Below, one piece after another: positions 1 through 7,800 of a stretch of DNA of 18,844 nucleotides; position 1 is the stretch's first letter; each line of letters starts with the position of its first letter. Source of the stretch: an uncultured Bifidobacterium sp. (GTDB lineage: Bacteria; Actinomycetota; Actinomycetes; Actinomycetales; Bifidobacteriaceae); contig NZ_CASEXV010000037.1 in the NCBI RefSeq assembly GCF_949292005.1, positions 1 to 18,844 of the forward strand, given 5' to 3'. The notes beneath the pieces are model-generated. The model worked only from the letters and a program-made list of their open reading frames with translations. It was not told the origin of the DNA and searched no databases. The position numbers were made by a program, and so were the translations under genes.

Positions 1-244
1 CCGACTCCGATCGAGGATGGAAGGATTCGTGCGCGCGCCTCGTCGGGTGGCGGATCAAACCCATGATGAGATGCTCGGACGATGCTGGACGCTGGGCCGG
101 CGTGTGAGGGCGCGTCTGGCGAATGGGGGCGCCATAGTCGGAAGGGCGCTGGATCTGGAGCCGGATGCGGCACTGAGAATACGCGATGACACCGGCGTCA
201 TCCATGTGGTGCGTACGGGGGACGTCGGCGTTCTGGCCGGGTGA
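1..244 (+). CDS. birA: Biotin--[acetyl-CoA carboxylase] ligase, C-terminal fragment (5' end outside window)
   Basis: The reading frame is open from the left edge (first full codon at base 2) and stops at 242-244, so only about 80 C-terminal residues are visible. The stretch LGRRVRARL, followed by GGAIVGRALDL and ending in VVRTGDVGVL, matches the small SH3-like C-terminal domain of biotin protein ligases. The family makes biotinyl-AMP and transfers biotin to the carrier lysine of acyl-CoA carboxylase. The catalytic domain, and any N-terminal DNA-binding domain, lie outside the window, so it cannot be said whether this enzyme is also a repressor. The convergent bioY gene and the downstream biotin-dependent carboxylase support the call. 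The internal ATG at 17 is not the true start, because the frame continues upstream without a stop. Confidence 0.8.
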   Translation, partial: RLRSRMEGFVRAPRRVADQTHDEMLGRCWTLGRRVRARLANGGAIVGRALDLEPDAALRIRDDTGVIHVVRTGDVGVLAG

Positions 245-279
245 CTTCGCGGAGGGCATGGTCGGCTGAAGAGCGATTC

Positions 280-297
280 CACGGTCGGCGAACCGTG
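280..297. repeat. Short inverted repeat between convergent birA and bioY
   Basis: CACGGT (280-285) and ACCGTG (292-297) form a perfect 6-bp stem around a 6-base loop. It lies in the 86-base gap between two converging genes, where a shared terminator would be expected. No T-run follows on either strand, so this is at best a weak terminator or a chance repeat. Confidence 0.25.
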
Positions 298-330
298 CGA
301 TCCGCATACAGCGGTCAACGGCCCTTTGCC

Positions 331-960
331 TCAATCCTTCGCGGACGATGGGTTCCGTCGGGCGGCGGCCATGGAGATCCCGCTGACGGCGGCGCAGGCG
401 ACCGTCGCCTTCAGCAGGTCGACAAGGATGAATGACGCGGTGGACATCGCCACGATTCCTGGAGACAAGGATGTGACGGCGCTTTGAACGCCGATTCCCA
501 GGGCGTAGAGCACAATGATGCATCCGCTGATGGCGGCCGTGAGATTGGCGGCCATCAGCGCGAAGAATCTCGCGACCGGCGCGCCGATGGCTTCCGTCCT
601 ACGACGCAGAGACGACGCCACAATCGCGGTCACCACCGCGGCGGGAAGGAAACCGATGAGGAAACCCCCGGACGGTCCTACGAACGACGCCGCAGACCCG
701 CCTCCTGCGAACACGGGCAATCCGGCCGCCCCAGACCCCAAATAGAGGATGATGCTTCCCGCGGCCTCGCGCCAAGGAAGCATGAGCCCGGCGAGCATCA
801 CGACGAAGGTCTGGAGGGTGATGGGGACCGGAGTCCCCGGCAGCGGGATGGCTCCGGACATCGCCGCGGCCGCGAGGAGTCCGGCGAACAGCGCCGACCT
901 CATAACGCTCTGTCCCAGAGGCTTTCTCAGTGATGGGATGCGGATCAGAATGTCATGCAT
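331..960 (-). CDS. bioY: Biotin transporter BioY (ECF S component)
   Basis: A 209-residue integral membrane protein, the usual length for BioY. It binds biotin in the cytoplasmic membrane and works as the substrate-specific S component of an energy-coupling-factor importer. About six hydrophobic segments are visible. Family signatures are VPITLQT (residues 45-51), GLPVFAGG (80-87) and GPSGGFLIGF (95-104), with an Asp-Leu-Leu-Lys near 181-184. The start at 960 is chosen because AAGGAG lies 5 bases upstream on the minus strand; the frame continues to 1086 but that extension is polar and unlike the family. No EcfA or EcfT genes are adjacent, so it must use modules encoded elsewhere or act alone. 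Its position beside birA and the biotin-dependent carboxylase fits biotin scavenging for fatty acid synthesis. It is divergent from the carboxylase operon. Confidence 0.93.
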   Translation of the reverse strand: MHDILIRIPSLRKPLGQSVMRSALFAGLLAAAAMSGAIPLPGTPVPITLQTFVVMLAGLMLPWREAAGSIILYLGSGAAGLPVFAGGGSAASFVGPSGGFLIGFLPAAVVTAIVASSLRRRTEAIGAPVARFFALMAANLTAAISGCIIVLYALGIGVQSAVTSLSPGIVAMSTASFILVDLLKATVACAAVSGISMAAARRNPSSAKD

Positions 961-1116
961 GGTGTCTCCTTCGGTGTCGTTGTCCGTAGTGGAAGCTGGC
1001 AGCGCCATAAGCGGCGATTCCTGCGTCCGGCCTTCACGCGGGACATCGTAGACAGGGGTGGCGCGTGGTTCTTTGTCGAAAACCACAGGACGTCGGGCGT
1101 TCGGCGCGGCACGACC

Positions 1117-1176
1117 TCATCCGGGGGTATGCGGCTCTTTTCCGCCGATTCTGTGATGTCCGCGACGGATGATCAT
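1117..1176 (-). CDS. Possible 19-residue upstream ORF in the bioY leader
   Basis: On the minus strand an ATG at 1176 is preceded by AAAGGA with about 7 bases of spacing, a plausible ribosome binding site. It opens a 19-codon frame beginning MIIRRGHHRIGG and ending at 1117. It lies about 160 bases upstream of the bioY start in the same direction. It could be a leader peptide translated from a long bioY mRNA, or chance. The peptide has no similarity I recognise and no run of a single amino acid that would suggest classical attenuation, although it holds three His residues. Confidence 0.15.
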   Translation of the reverse strand: MIIRRGHHRIGGKEPHTPG

Positions 1177-1196
1177 GATGCCATCCTTTGATGTCG

Positions 1197-1214
1197 TTTG
1201 AGGAAACCTCCAAA
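1197..1214. repeat. Bulged inverted repeat upstream of the carboxylase operon
   Basis: TTTGAGG, a three-base AAA loop, then CCT-C-CAAA forms a 7-bp stem with one bulged C. The inner part GAGG-AAA-CCTC (1200-1210) is perfect. It lies about 65 bases upstream of the carboxylase alpha start. It could be an operator half-site pair or a leader hairpin. No regulator can be assigned. Confidence 0.25.
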
Positions 1215-1263
1215 GACGGCCGTGTTTCTTGTGCGATTCATCGTTACGGGCGGATCGCCATCC

Positions 1264-1281
1264 TAATACGGTCTGCCGTAT
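1264..1281 (+). promoter_or_regulatory. Candidate -10 box within an inverted repeat overlapping the carboxylase start codon
   Basis: TAATAC (1264-1269) resembles a -10 hexamer and ends 10 bases before the ATG at 1280. ATACGG (1266-1271), TCTG, CCGTAT (1276-1281) is a perfect inverted repeat with 6-bp arms that includes the A and T of the start codon. There is no purine-rich Shine-Dalgarno in the preceding 25 bases. Two readings are possible: a leaderless promoter with its start site at or just before the ATG and an operator over it, or an RNA hairpin that hides the start codon of a longer transcript. No good -35 hexamer is seen. Confidence 0.35.
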
Positions 1282-3148
1282 GTCCAATTCGATCACATCC
1301 CTCCTCGTGGCTAATCGTGGCGAAATCGCTCTGCGCGTCATTCGGACCGCCAAGGAAATGGGAATTAGGACCATCGCCGTGTACGCGCAGCAGGACCGTG
1401 ACGCCCCCTATGTGGACATGGCCGATGACGCGTATCTGATTGCCGGGGACAGCTATCGGGACACCTATCTCAATGAGGACCGCGTCATGGAGATCGTGGT
1501 CCGTTCAGGTGCCAGCGCCGTTCACCCCGGATACGGCTTCCTATCGGAATCGCCGTCCTTCGCCCGTCGTGTCGTGGAGACCGGCGTCGTGTGGGTGGGC
1601 CCATCACCCGGGGCTTTGGAGAGGCTGGGAGACAAGGTTCTGGCGCGTCGCACCGCATCTGAGGCCGGGGTCCCCATCTCGGCCGGAATCGACCATCCCG
1701 TGCGAGGGCTTGATGAACTGCTGGAGTTTGGCCGCGGCCAGGGGTATCCGCTGGTGCTCAAGCGCATGGACGGCGGCGGCGGCCGAGGAATCTGCGTTGT
1801 CAATGACGATGATGGGTTGCGGACCTTCTTCATGTCGCACGACGCCGTTCAGGGTGGCGATCTCTCATCCTATTTCGCAGAGGAGTTCATCGGATCGTCA
1901 CGCCATGTGGAGACCCAGTGCGCCAGGGATTCGCATGGGGGGTTCGTGGTGTATTCCACCCGTGACTGCACGATCCAACGGCGCCACCAGAAGCTGATCG
2001 AGGAGGCTCCCGCGCCGTTCATGCCCGAGGGTGCCGAGGAGGAGCTGGCGCGCCATTCCCGTGCGCTCTTCGAAGCCGTCGGATACGTGGGTCTGGGAAC
2101 ATGCGAGTTCATGATGGATGAACAGGGGACCATACGGTTTCTTGAGGTCAATCCCCGGCTGCAGGTGGAGCACACGGTCAGCGAGCAGGTGTGCGGAATC
2201 GATCTGGTGCGCGAGCAGGTGCGGATCGCGGCGGGTGCTTCCGTGACCCATCCTGAGGGCTCGCGCGGTCATAGCGTCGAGTTCCGGATCACCTGCGAGG
2301 ATCCTGCCACGAACCTCACTCCGTCATCCGGGACGCTCGAGGAGCTGACATGGCCGTCCGGTCCCGGAATCCGTGTCGATTCGGGAGTCGCCGTGGGAGA
2401 TGTCGTGTCTCCTGCTTTTGACTCGCTTATGGGCAAGCTCGTCGTAACCGCCCAGGACAGACCCTGCGCCATCGCCCGCGCCATGCGGGCGTTGGATGAG
2501 ATGAGGGTCCATGGCGTGGCCACACCGATATCCCTGTACAGGCGGATCATGGCGGATCCTGCGTTCAACGGCTCGTGGGGAAGGTTGGGAATCTCCACCA
2601 CATGGTTGGAGGACACCTATCTCAACAAGCCGCCGGCGACCGCGGCCGCCGGGCAGCCGGCCTCCCTCACGCCCGGCGTTGATTCCGACGCGGGAGCGGA
2701 ACGTTCCGATGATGAGTCCTTCGTCGTGGAGATCAACGGGCACCGCACCGCCATCACGATTCCTGGCGATGTTGTGGCGCATGTTCTCGCATCCCCCATC
2801 ACCAGGCCAAAGGCCCGCAGGGTGCAGCCGCTTCGAGGTGGGCATGGCGGTCCTCTGGCTGGCCCCGCGAGACGTCCCGAGGAGGCTCCGGGGGTCATCG
2901 CATCCCCGATGAGGGCCGTGGTCACGAGGATCATGGCCCAGGTGGGGGATGAGGTGGACCAGGGCGACCTCCTCGTCGTTGTGGAGTCTATGAAGATGGA
3001 GAACTACATCTATGCCCCATGCAAGGGCGTCGTGGTCTCAGTCAAGGTCGACGCGGGAGCGAGCGTCGAGCCCGGGGATGTTCTGGTCGTCATGGATGAC
3101 GCCGGATGTTCGCAGGACGGGGCCGAACCGTCCGGAAAGGAGTCGTGA
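1280..3148 (+). CDS. Acyl-CoA carboxylase alpha subunit: biotin carboxylase fused to biotin carboxyl carrier
   Basis: A 622-residue cytoplasmic protein that carboxylates its own biotin using ATP and bicarbonate and passes the carboxyl to the beta subunit encoded next. The N-terminus SLLVANRGEIALRVIR (about 7-22) is the biotin carboxylase fold. HPGYGFLSE (82-90), the Gly-rich ATP-grasp loop GGGGRG (165-170), EFMMDE (276-281) and NPRLQVEH (291-298) follow. The C-terminal biotinyl domain carries ESMKMEN (569-575), with Lys572 as the biotin attachment site. A variable linker of about 80 residues (450-535) separates the two halves. The fused layout is that of actinobacterial AccA/AccC-type alpha subunits. 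ATG 1280 is chosen because the protein then begins a few residues before the conserved LVANRGE; a TTG at 1229 would add 17 unlike residues. Unlike most neighbours it lacks a Shine-Dalgarno. Confidence 0.95.
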   Translation: MSNSITSLLVANRGEIALRVIRTAKEMGIRTIAVYAQQDRDAPYVDMADDAYLIAGDSYRDTYLNEDRVMEIVVRSGASAVHPGYGFLSESPSFARRVVETGVVWVGPSPGALERLGDKVLARRTASEAGVPISAGIDHPVRGLDELLEFGRGQGYPLVLKRMDGGGGRGICVVNDDDGLRTFFMSHDAVQGGDLSSYFAEEFIGSSRHVETQCARDSHGGFVVYSTRDCTIQRRHQKLIEEAPAPFMPEGAEEELARHSRALFEAVGYVGLGTCEFMMDEQGTIRFLEVNPRLQVEHTVSEQVCGIDLVREQVRIAAGASVTHPEGSRGHSVEFRITCEDPATNLTPSSGTLEELTWPSGPGIRVDSGVAVGDVVSPAFDSLMGKLVVTAQDRPCAIARAMRALDEMRVHGVATPISLYRRIMADPAFNGSWGRLGISTTWLEDTYLNKPPATAAAGQPASLTPGVDSDAGAERSDDESFVVEINGHRTAITIPGDVVAHVLASPITRPKARRVQPLRGGHGGPLAGPARRPEEAPGVIASPMRAVVTRIMAQVGDEVDQGDLLVVVESMKMENYIYAPCKGVVVSVKVDAGASVEPGDVLVVMDDAGCSQDGAEPSGKES

Positions 3149-3150
3149 CC

Positions 3151-4704
3151 ATGCAGACCCGACAGCCATTGGCCCCTGCGATAGCGCGTGCCGCCGATCT
3201 TGCGAGGGCGAGTGAGGGACGCGCCTGCGCCAAGCAGCACGCCAAGGGGAAGAGGACCGCGCGTGAGCGTCTGGATCTGCTGTTCGACCCGGGAAGCTTC
3301 AAGGAGACCGGGCGGTTCATCGGAGCGGACATCAACAACGATCAGGCGGGATGCGCGGTCGTGACGGGCATGGGGCAGGTTCGTGGCCGGACCGTGGCGG
3401 CGTATGCCCAAGACTTCTCGGTGAGGGGTGGAACGCTGGGCGCCGTCGAGGGGGACAAGATCCTGCGTCTGATGGATGAGGCCATGCGGGTCGGGGTGCC
3501 GATCGTCGCGCTCCTGGATTCGGGTGGAGCGCGGATCCAGGAGGGTGTGGCGGCGCTTTCCCGGTATGGCGGCATATTCCGCGCGACCTGCCGGGCGAGT
3601 GGCATGGTTCCCCAGATATCCCTCATCCTTGGCCCGTGCGCGGGCGGAGCGGTGTATTGCCCCGCGTTGACCGATCTGATCGTCATGACCCGTGAGAACT
3701 CCCACATGTTCGTCACCGGTCCCGATGTCGTCCGTGAGGCGACGGGGGAGAGCGTCGGCATGGACGATCTGGGCGGCGGACGGATGCACGCGTCCGTGTC
3801 CGGGGTCGCCCATTATCTGGCCGAGGACGAGACGGATGCCATCGACTATGCGAGGGTCGTGCTGTCATATCTTCCCTCCAACTGCGAGCAGACGCCGCCC
3901 CGATACGATTACGTTGCCACGCGCGCCGACAGGAGGACGGCGGACGAGCTGGCCTCCATCGTCCCCGAGCGTGACCGTGAGCCCTACGACATGCGTGATG
4001 TCATCGCGCTCATCATGGACTATGGCGAGTTCGTTCAGGTGCATGAGATGTATGCCGGAAGCGCTTTGACCGGATTCGCGTGCATCGATGGCCGCAGTGT
4101 CGGGATCGTGGCCAATCAGCCATGCGTCATGGGCGGTGTGCTGGATGTCGAGTCCTCGGAGAAGATCGCGAGGTTCGTCGCGATGTGCGATGCCTTCAAC
4201 CTTCCGGTGGTCACTTTGGTGGACACTCCGGGCTATCGACCTGGTTCCGATCAGGAGAGGGCCGGAATCATCCGCCGGGGAGCCAAGGTGATCTACGCGT
4301 ACGCCGAGGCCCAGGTCCCTCTGGTGACGGTGGTTCTGCGCAAGGCCTTCGGTGGTGCATACATCGTGATGGGATCGCGGTCGATCGGCGCGGACGAGGT
4401 GTTCGCCTGGCCGACGAGCCGCATCGCCGTTCTGGGTGCGCAGGGCGCCGTCGACATCATCCATCGGCGTGAGCTTCTCACGGCCCATGAGCGGGGCGAG
4501 GATGTGGAGGCGCTTCGCCGAGACCTGGTGAACGACTACGAGAACCGGGTCGTCAACGCGAATCTGGCCTTGGAAACCGGTCAGATCGACGCGATGATCG
4601 ATCCGGCGCAGACCCGGGACGCGATCGTCTCCTCGCTGACGGCGCTCTCGTCCAAGAGACGGTCCGAGCGCACATCGAGACACCACGGCAACCCTCCGCT
4701 CTGA
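3151..4704 (+). CDS. Acyl-CoA carboxylase beta subunit (carboxyltransferase), probably acetyl-CoA specific
   Basis: A 517-residue carboxyltransferase of the PccB/AccD5 type that moves the carboxyl from biotin to an acyl-CoA. Both crotonase-like halves are present. GPCAGGAVY (161-169) and RKAFGGAYIVMGS (397-409) hold the paired glycines of the two oxyanion holes. DSGGARIQEG (123-132) and DTPGY (358-362) are further family motifs. The residue after GGAY is Ile405; at the equivalent site Asp marks propionyl-CoA enzymes and Ile marks acetyl-CoA-accepting ones in Streptomyces, so malonyl-CoA synthesis is inferred. The start at 3151 has AAAGGAG (3136-3142) at 8 bases, and the alpha-subunit stop ends at 3148, so the two are probably co-translated. 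In-frame starts upstream (GTG 3145, the frame from 3106) have worse or no spacing. No epsilon subunit gene is seen. Confidence 0.94.
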   Translation: MQTRQPLAPAIARAADLARASEGRACAKQHAKGKRTARERLDLLFDPGSFKETGRFIGADINNDQAGCAVVTGMGQVRGRTVAAYAQDFSVRGGTLGAVEGDKILRLMDEAMRVGVPIVALLDSGGARIQEGVAALSRYGGIFRATCRASGMVPQISLILGPCAGGAVYCPALTDLIVMTRENSHMFVTGPDVVREATGESVGMDDLGGGRMHASVSGVAHYLAEDETDAIDYARVVLSYLPSNCEQTPPRYDYVATRADRRTADELASIVPERDREPYDMRDVIALIMDYGEFVQVHEMYAGSALTGFACIDGRSVGIVANQPCVMGGVLDVESSEKIARFVAMCDAFNLPVVTLVDTPGYRPGSDQERAGIIRRGAKVIYAYAEAQVPLVTVVLRKAFGGAYIVMGSRSIGADEVFAWPTSRIAVLGAQGAVDIIHRRELLTAHERGEDVEALRRDLVNDYENRVVNANLALETGQIDAMIDPAQTRDAIVSSLTALSSKRRSERTSRHHGNPPL

Positions 4705-4853
4705 TAAGTCCGGTCCGACTTCGGGCCTGTCCGCGGCAGGATCCATCCGTGTCCGCCTTTTCGTTCATATCCATTCGCACATACATCCACTTCTGTTCGC
4801 GTCCACGGCATATCCATGTCGTCGCGCATATCAGCAACAAAGGATCAAACATT
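4705..4853 (+). promoter_or_regulatory. Leader between the carboxylase operon and fas
   Basis: These 149 bases carry a small stem just after the upstream stop, GGTCCG-ACTT-CGGGCC (4712-4727, one G-T pair), with no following T-run, so termination there would be weak. The rest is pyrimidine-rich and contrasts with the coding sequence around it. The 9-mer CATATCCAT occurs twice (4766-4774 and 4809-4817), with related CATACATCCA and CATATCAG nearby. AAAGGA (4840-4844 region) is the fas Shine-Dalgarno. A fas promoter or regulator site may lie here, but no clear -35/-10 pair is seen. Confidence 0.35.
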
Positions 4854-7800
4854 ATGACCGCATCATTTCTCTCCGGACTCTCCGGCCGCAGCCACGCCCT
4901 CGTCTTCGCGGGGCAATCCACGCCGTGGACGCAGGCCCTCGCCGATCTCAGAGGCGATCCTGTTCTGTGGGAATCCCTGACATCTCTTATGGATGAGGCC
5001 GAGACAAGGCTCGGGCCCGTCAGCGCGGATCTTATGAAGGCCGTGGGCCGTCCCGTGTCGGTGGTGGCTGAGGCCGCCATGGCAACCGGTGACGAGGCGG
5101 AATCGTCCCGTATTCCGGACTCCAGCGACGCGGCCGTCAGTGTGCCGGGGATAGCGTTGGCGCAGTGCGGGGCGTTTCTGGATCTCGTGCAGCTTGGCTA
5201 TGGTCAGGATTCGCGTCCTCGCGCCGTCATGGGACATTCGCAGGGCGTGCTTGCGGCGAGGATGGTGAACGCCGTTCTGCGGACGGGCTCGGTGGACCGG
5301 GCCCGAAAGGATATCGTCGACACTCTGATGATCGCCAGACTTATAGGCGCCGCCGCAACCAGGTGCGCCGGAATCCTCGGCATCCGCGCTCAGGGGGAGG
5401 CAACCCCGATGCTGTCGGTGACGGGGATGACACCGGCCCAGGCCCGGGCGTTGATCGGCCGGATTCCGGATGCCCGCGGTCCTGTCGACGTGGCCGTGGT
5501 CAACGACGCGGACCGCGTGGTGTTGTCCGGATATCCCGGGGATCTTATCGTGGCGTCACGGGCCGCGGACGATGAGAAGCGCCGTGAGGCCGTGGAGCGT
5601 AAGGCCGGAACCCGTGGCGGATCGCTTTTCGATCCCGTCATGGAGTATCTCGACGTGACGGTGCCCTTCCACTCCCCCCTGATGGAGCCGGCGGTTGTGG
5701 AGGTGCGCGGCTGGGCCGAGGCCTGTGGGCTGGATGGCGATGAGGCGGCGCGGCTCGCGTCGACCGTGCTTGTCGAGCATGTCGACTGGGCTGCGGGAAT
5801 GAGGAATCTGCTTAAGTCCTCCTCGACGGGAGACGATCCGCTGTGGATTCTCGATATGGGGCCGGGGCGAGTCCTTGGCCGGATAGTCTCATCCCTCGCT
5901 CAAGGGACGGGAGCCGGTGTCGTCGATGCGTCGGAGGGCGACATGCGTGAGCGGATATCCACATCCGACGAGGATCCCGAGAGGTTGCAGGATTGGAACG
6001 TCTTCCTTCCCCATGTCCGCATGGTTGGCGGTGAGCCGCGTCTGCTCACGCGCTTCAGCGACTTGACGGGGAAGCCCCCGGTTCTTCTCGCGGGCATGAC
6101 GCCGACGACAGTGGACCCGGGAATCGTCGCGGCTGCGGCGAATGCGGGATATTGGGCCGAACTCGCCGGTGGCGGGCAGGTGACAGCCGAGGTTTTCGAC
6201 GCGAATATGGATCGTCTTTCCGGACTGCTGCAGGAGGGGCGCTCCATCGAGTTCAACGCGATGTACATGGACCGGTATCTGTGGGGCCTGCAATTCGGAT
6301 CATCCCGCATTGTCCCACGGCGCAGGGCCGCCGGAGCGCCCATCGACGGCGTTGTCGTGTCGGCGGGGATACCGGCGTTGGACGAGGCGACGAGGCTTGT
6401 CCGCGATCTGCAGGCCGAGGGCTTCCCGTATGTGGCCTTCAAGCCCGGCACGGTGGATCAGATCCGCCAGGTGGTCGCGATAGCGAAGGAGGCGGCGCCC
6501 GCCGCGATCATCATGGAGGTCGAGGGAGGGCAGGCCGGAGGGCACCATTCGTGGGAGTCTCTGGACGATCTTCTCGCGAGGACTTACGCGCAGGTGAGGG
6601 CGTGCGACAACATAGTGCTGGTGGCCGGAGGAGGCATGGGAACCGCGAGAATCGCGTCGCGCTACCTTTGGGGAACGTGGTCTGCCGGCCGCTCGCTTCC
6701 GCCCATGCCCGTGGACGCCGTGATGATCGGAACCGCCGCCATGACCGCGCGGGAGGCCCTGACCAGTCCGGATGTCAAACGCATGCTTGTTAACACCCCC
6801 GGACTTCCCGCGTCAACGGGTCGGGATGCGGACACAGATCCGTTCGCGCCTCGTGAGCCATGGGTGAAGGCCTTCCACGTCAGCGGCGATATGACGTCGG
6901 GGATGAGCCATCTGCACGCGGACATCTATGAGGTTGAGAACTCTTCGGCGCGCTGCGGCAGGCTTTTGGCCCATCTGACCACGCATCCCGAGGAGATGGC
7001 CTCGCGTCGGCAGGAGATCATCGCGGCGCTCGCAGACACCGCCAAGCCCTATTTCGGCGATCTGGAGACGATGACCTATGAGGAATGGGCCCGGCGTTTC
7101 GCGGATCTCTGCCATCCATGGGCTGACCGCACCTATGCCGTGCGTTTCGCCCATCTGCTCGACCGCATCGAGGCGCGTGTGTGCGAGCAGGACTCGGGAA
7201 CGGTGGAGTCCGTGCTCGATGAGCGTCTTGTCACCGAGGACCCGGCGTCGGCGATCGACGCGTTGGTCGCGAGGTATCCCCTCGCGGGTTCGTTGAGGGT
7301 GGAGCCCCAGGACGCCGCCTGGTTCCCCGAACTCGTCCGCGAGTATCCCAAGCCCATGCCCTTCGTTCCCGTACTCGACGAGGATCTTCTGCGCTGGTGG
7401 GGGCAGGATCAGCTGTGGCAGTCCCAGGATCCCCGGTACCCGGCTGATTCAGTGCGTGTGATTCCCGGGCCGGTCTCAGTGGCGGGAATAACGGGCATGG
7501 ACGAGCCGGTGGCGTCGATTCTTCGGCGCTTCGAGAGGACGGCGATTGACGAGGCGCCGCGTGATGAGGACGTGTCCACCGCCATCTCCGCCGTCGACGC
7601 GCCCTCGCGTGTGGATGATGCCTCGCGTGTGGATGGCGCCTCGCACGTGGAAGCCGTCGCGCAGGCCTTGGTGCGGCATAGTCCGGTCATCTCATGGTTG
7701 GGCAGGATGATTCCGAACCCGCTGCGGACGCAGGTCGGGGAATCCGATCATGGTGGGGAACTGGGGCGGATGGTCGTTGTGGGCCATGACGGGGACGATG

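Larger units (their letters stand above)
961..1279. other. Divergent intergenic region between bioY and the carboxylase operon
   Basis: This 319-base stretch has no convincing protein gene; the frames crossing it are rich in Arg, Gly, His and Pro and resemble nothing. It must carry the bioY promoter and the carboxylase promoter. Visible items are the bioY Shine-Dalgarno just after its left edge, a 19-residue minus-strand ORF (1117-1176), a bulged inverted repeat (1197-1214), and a -10-like box inside a perfect inverted repeat at the carboxylase start (1264-1281). I see no match to the classical BirA operator (TTGTAAC and its inverse) and no confident -35/-10 pair for bioY. Confidence 0.6.

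Noticed and set aside
961..1086. 42-residue N-terminal extension of BioY
   Set aside because: The extension is polar and unlike BioY, whereas the ATG at 960 follows AAGGAG by 5 bases.
961..1279. Biotin operator of the classical BirA type or a riboswitch upstream of bioY or the carboxylase
   Set aside because: No TTGTAAC/GTTACAA pair and no known riboswitch core could be recognised.
4712..4727. Hairpin after the carboxyltransferase stop as a terminator
   Set aside because: The stem is only 6 bp with a G-T pair and no T-run follows, so read-through into fas seems likely.
3010..4746. Long minus-strand frames opposite the carboxyltransferase gene
   Set aside because: Composition is that of a shadow frame and the plus-strand product is a clear full-length family member.
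4749..4853. 35-residue N-terminal extension of Fas from an upstream in-frame GTG
   Set aside because: It lacks a ribosome binding site, is unlike the family N-terminus, and ATG 4854 has AAAGGA at good spacing.
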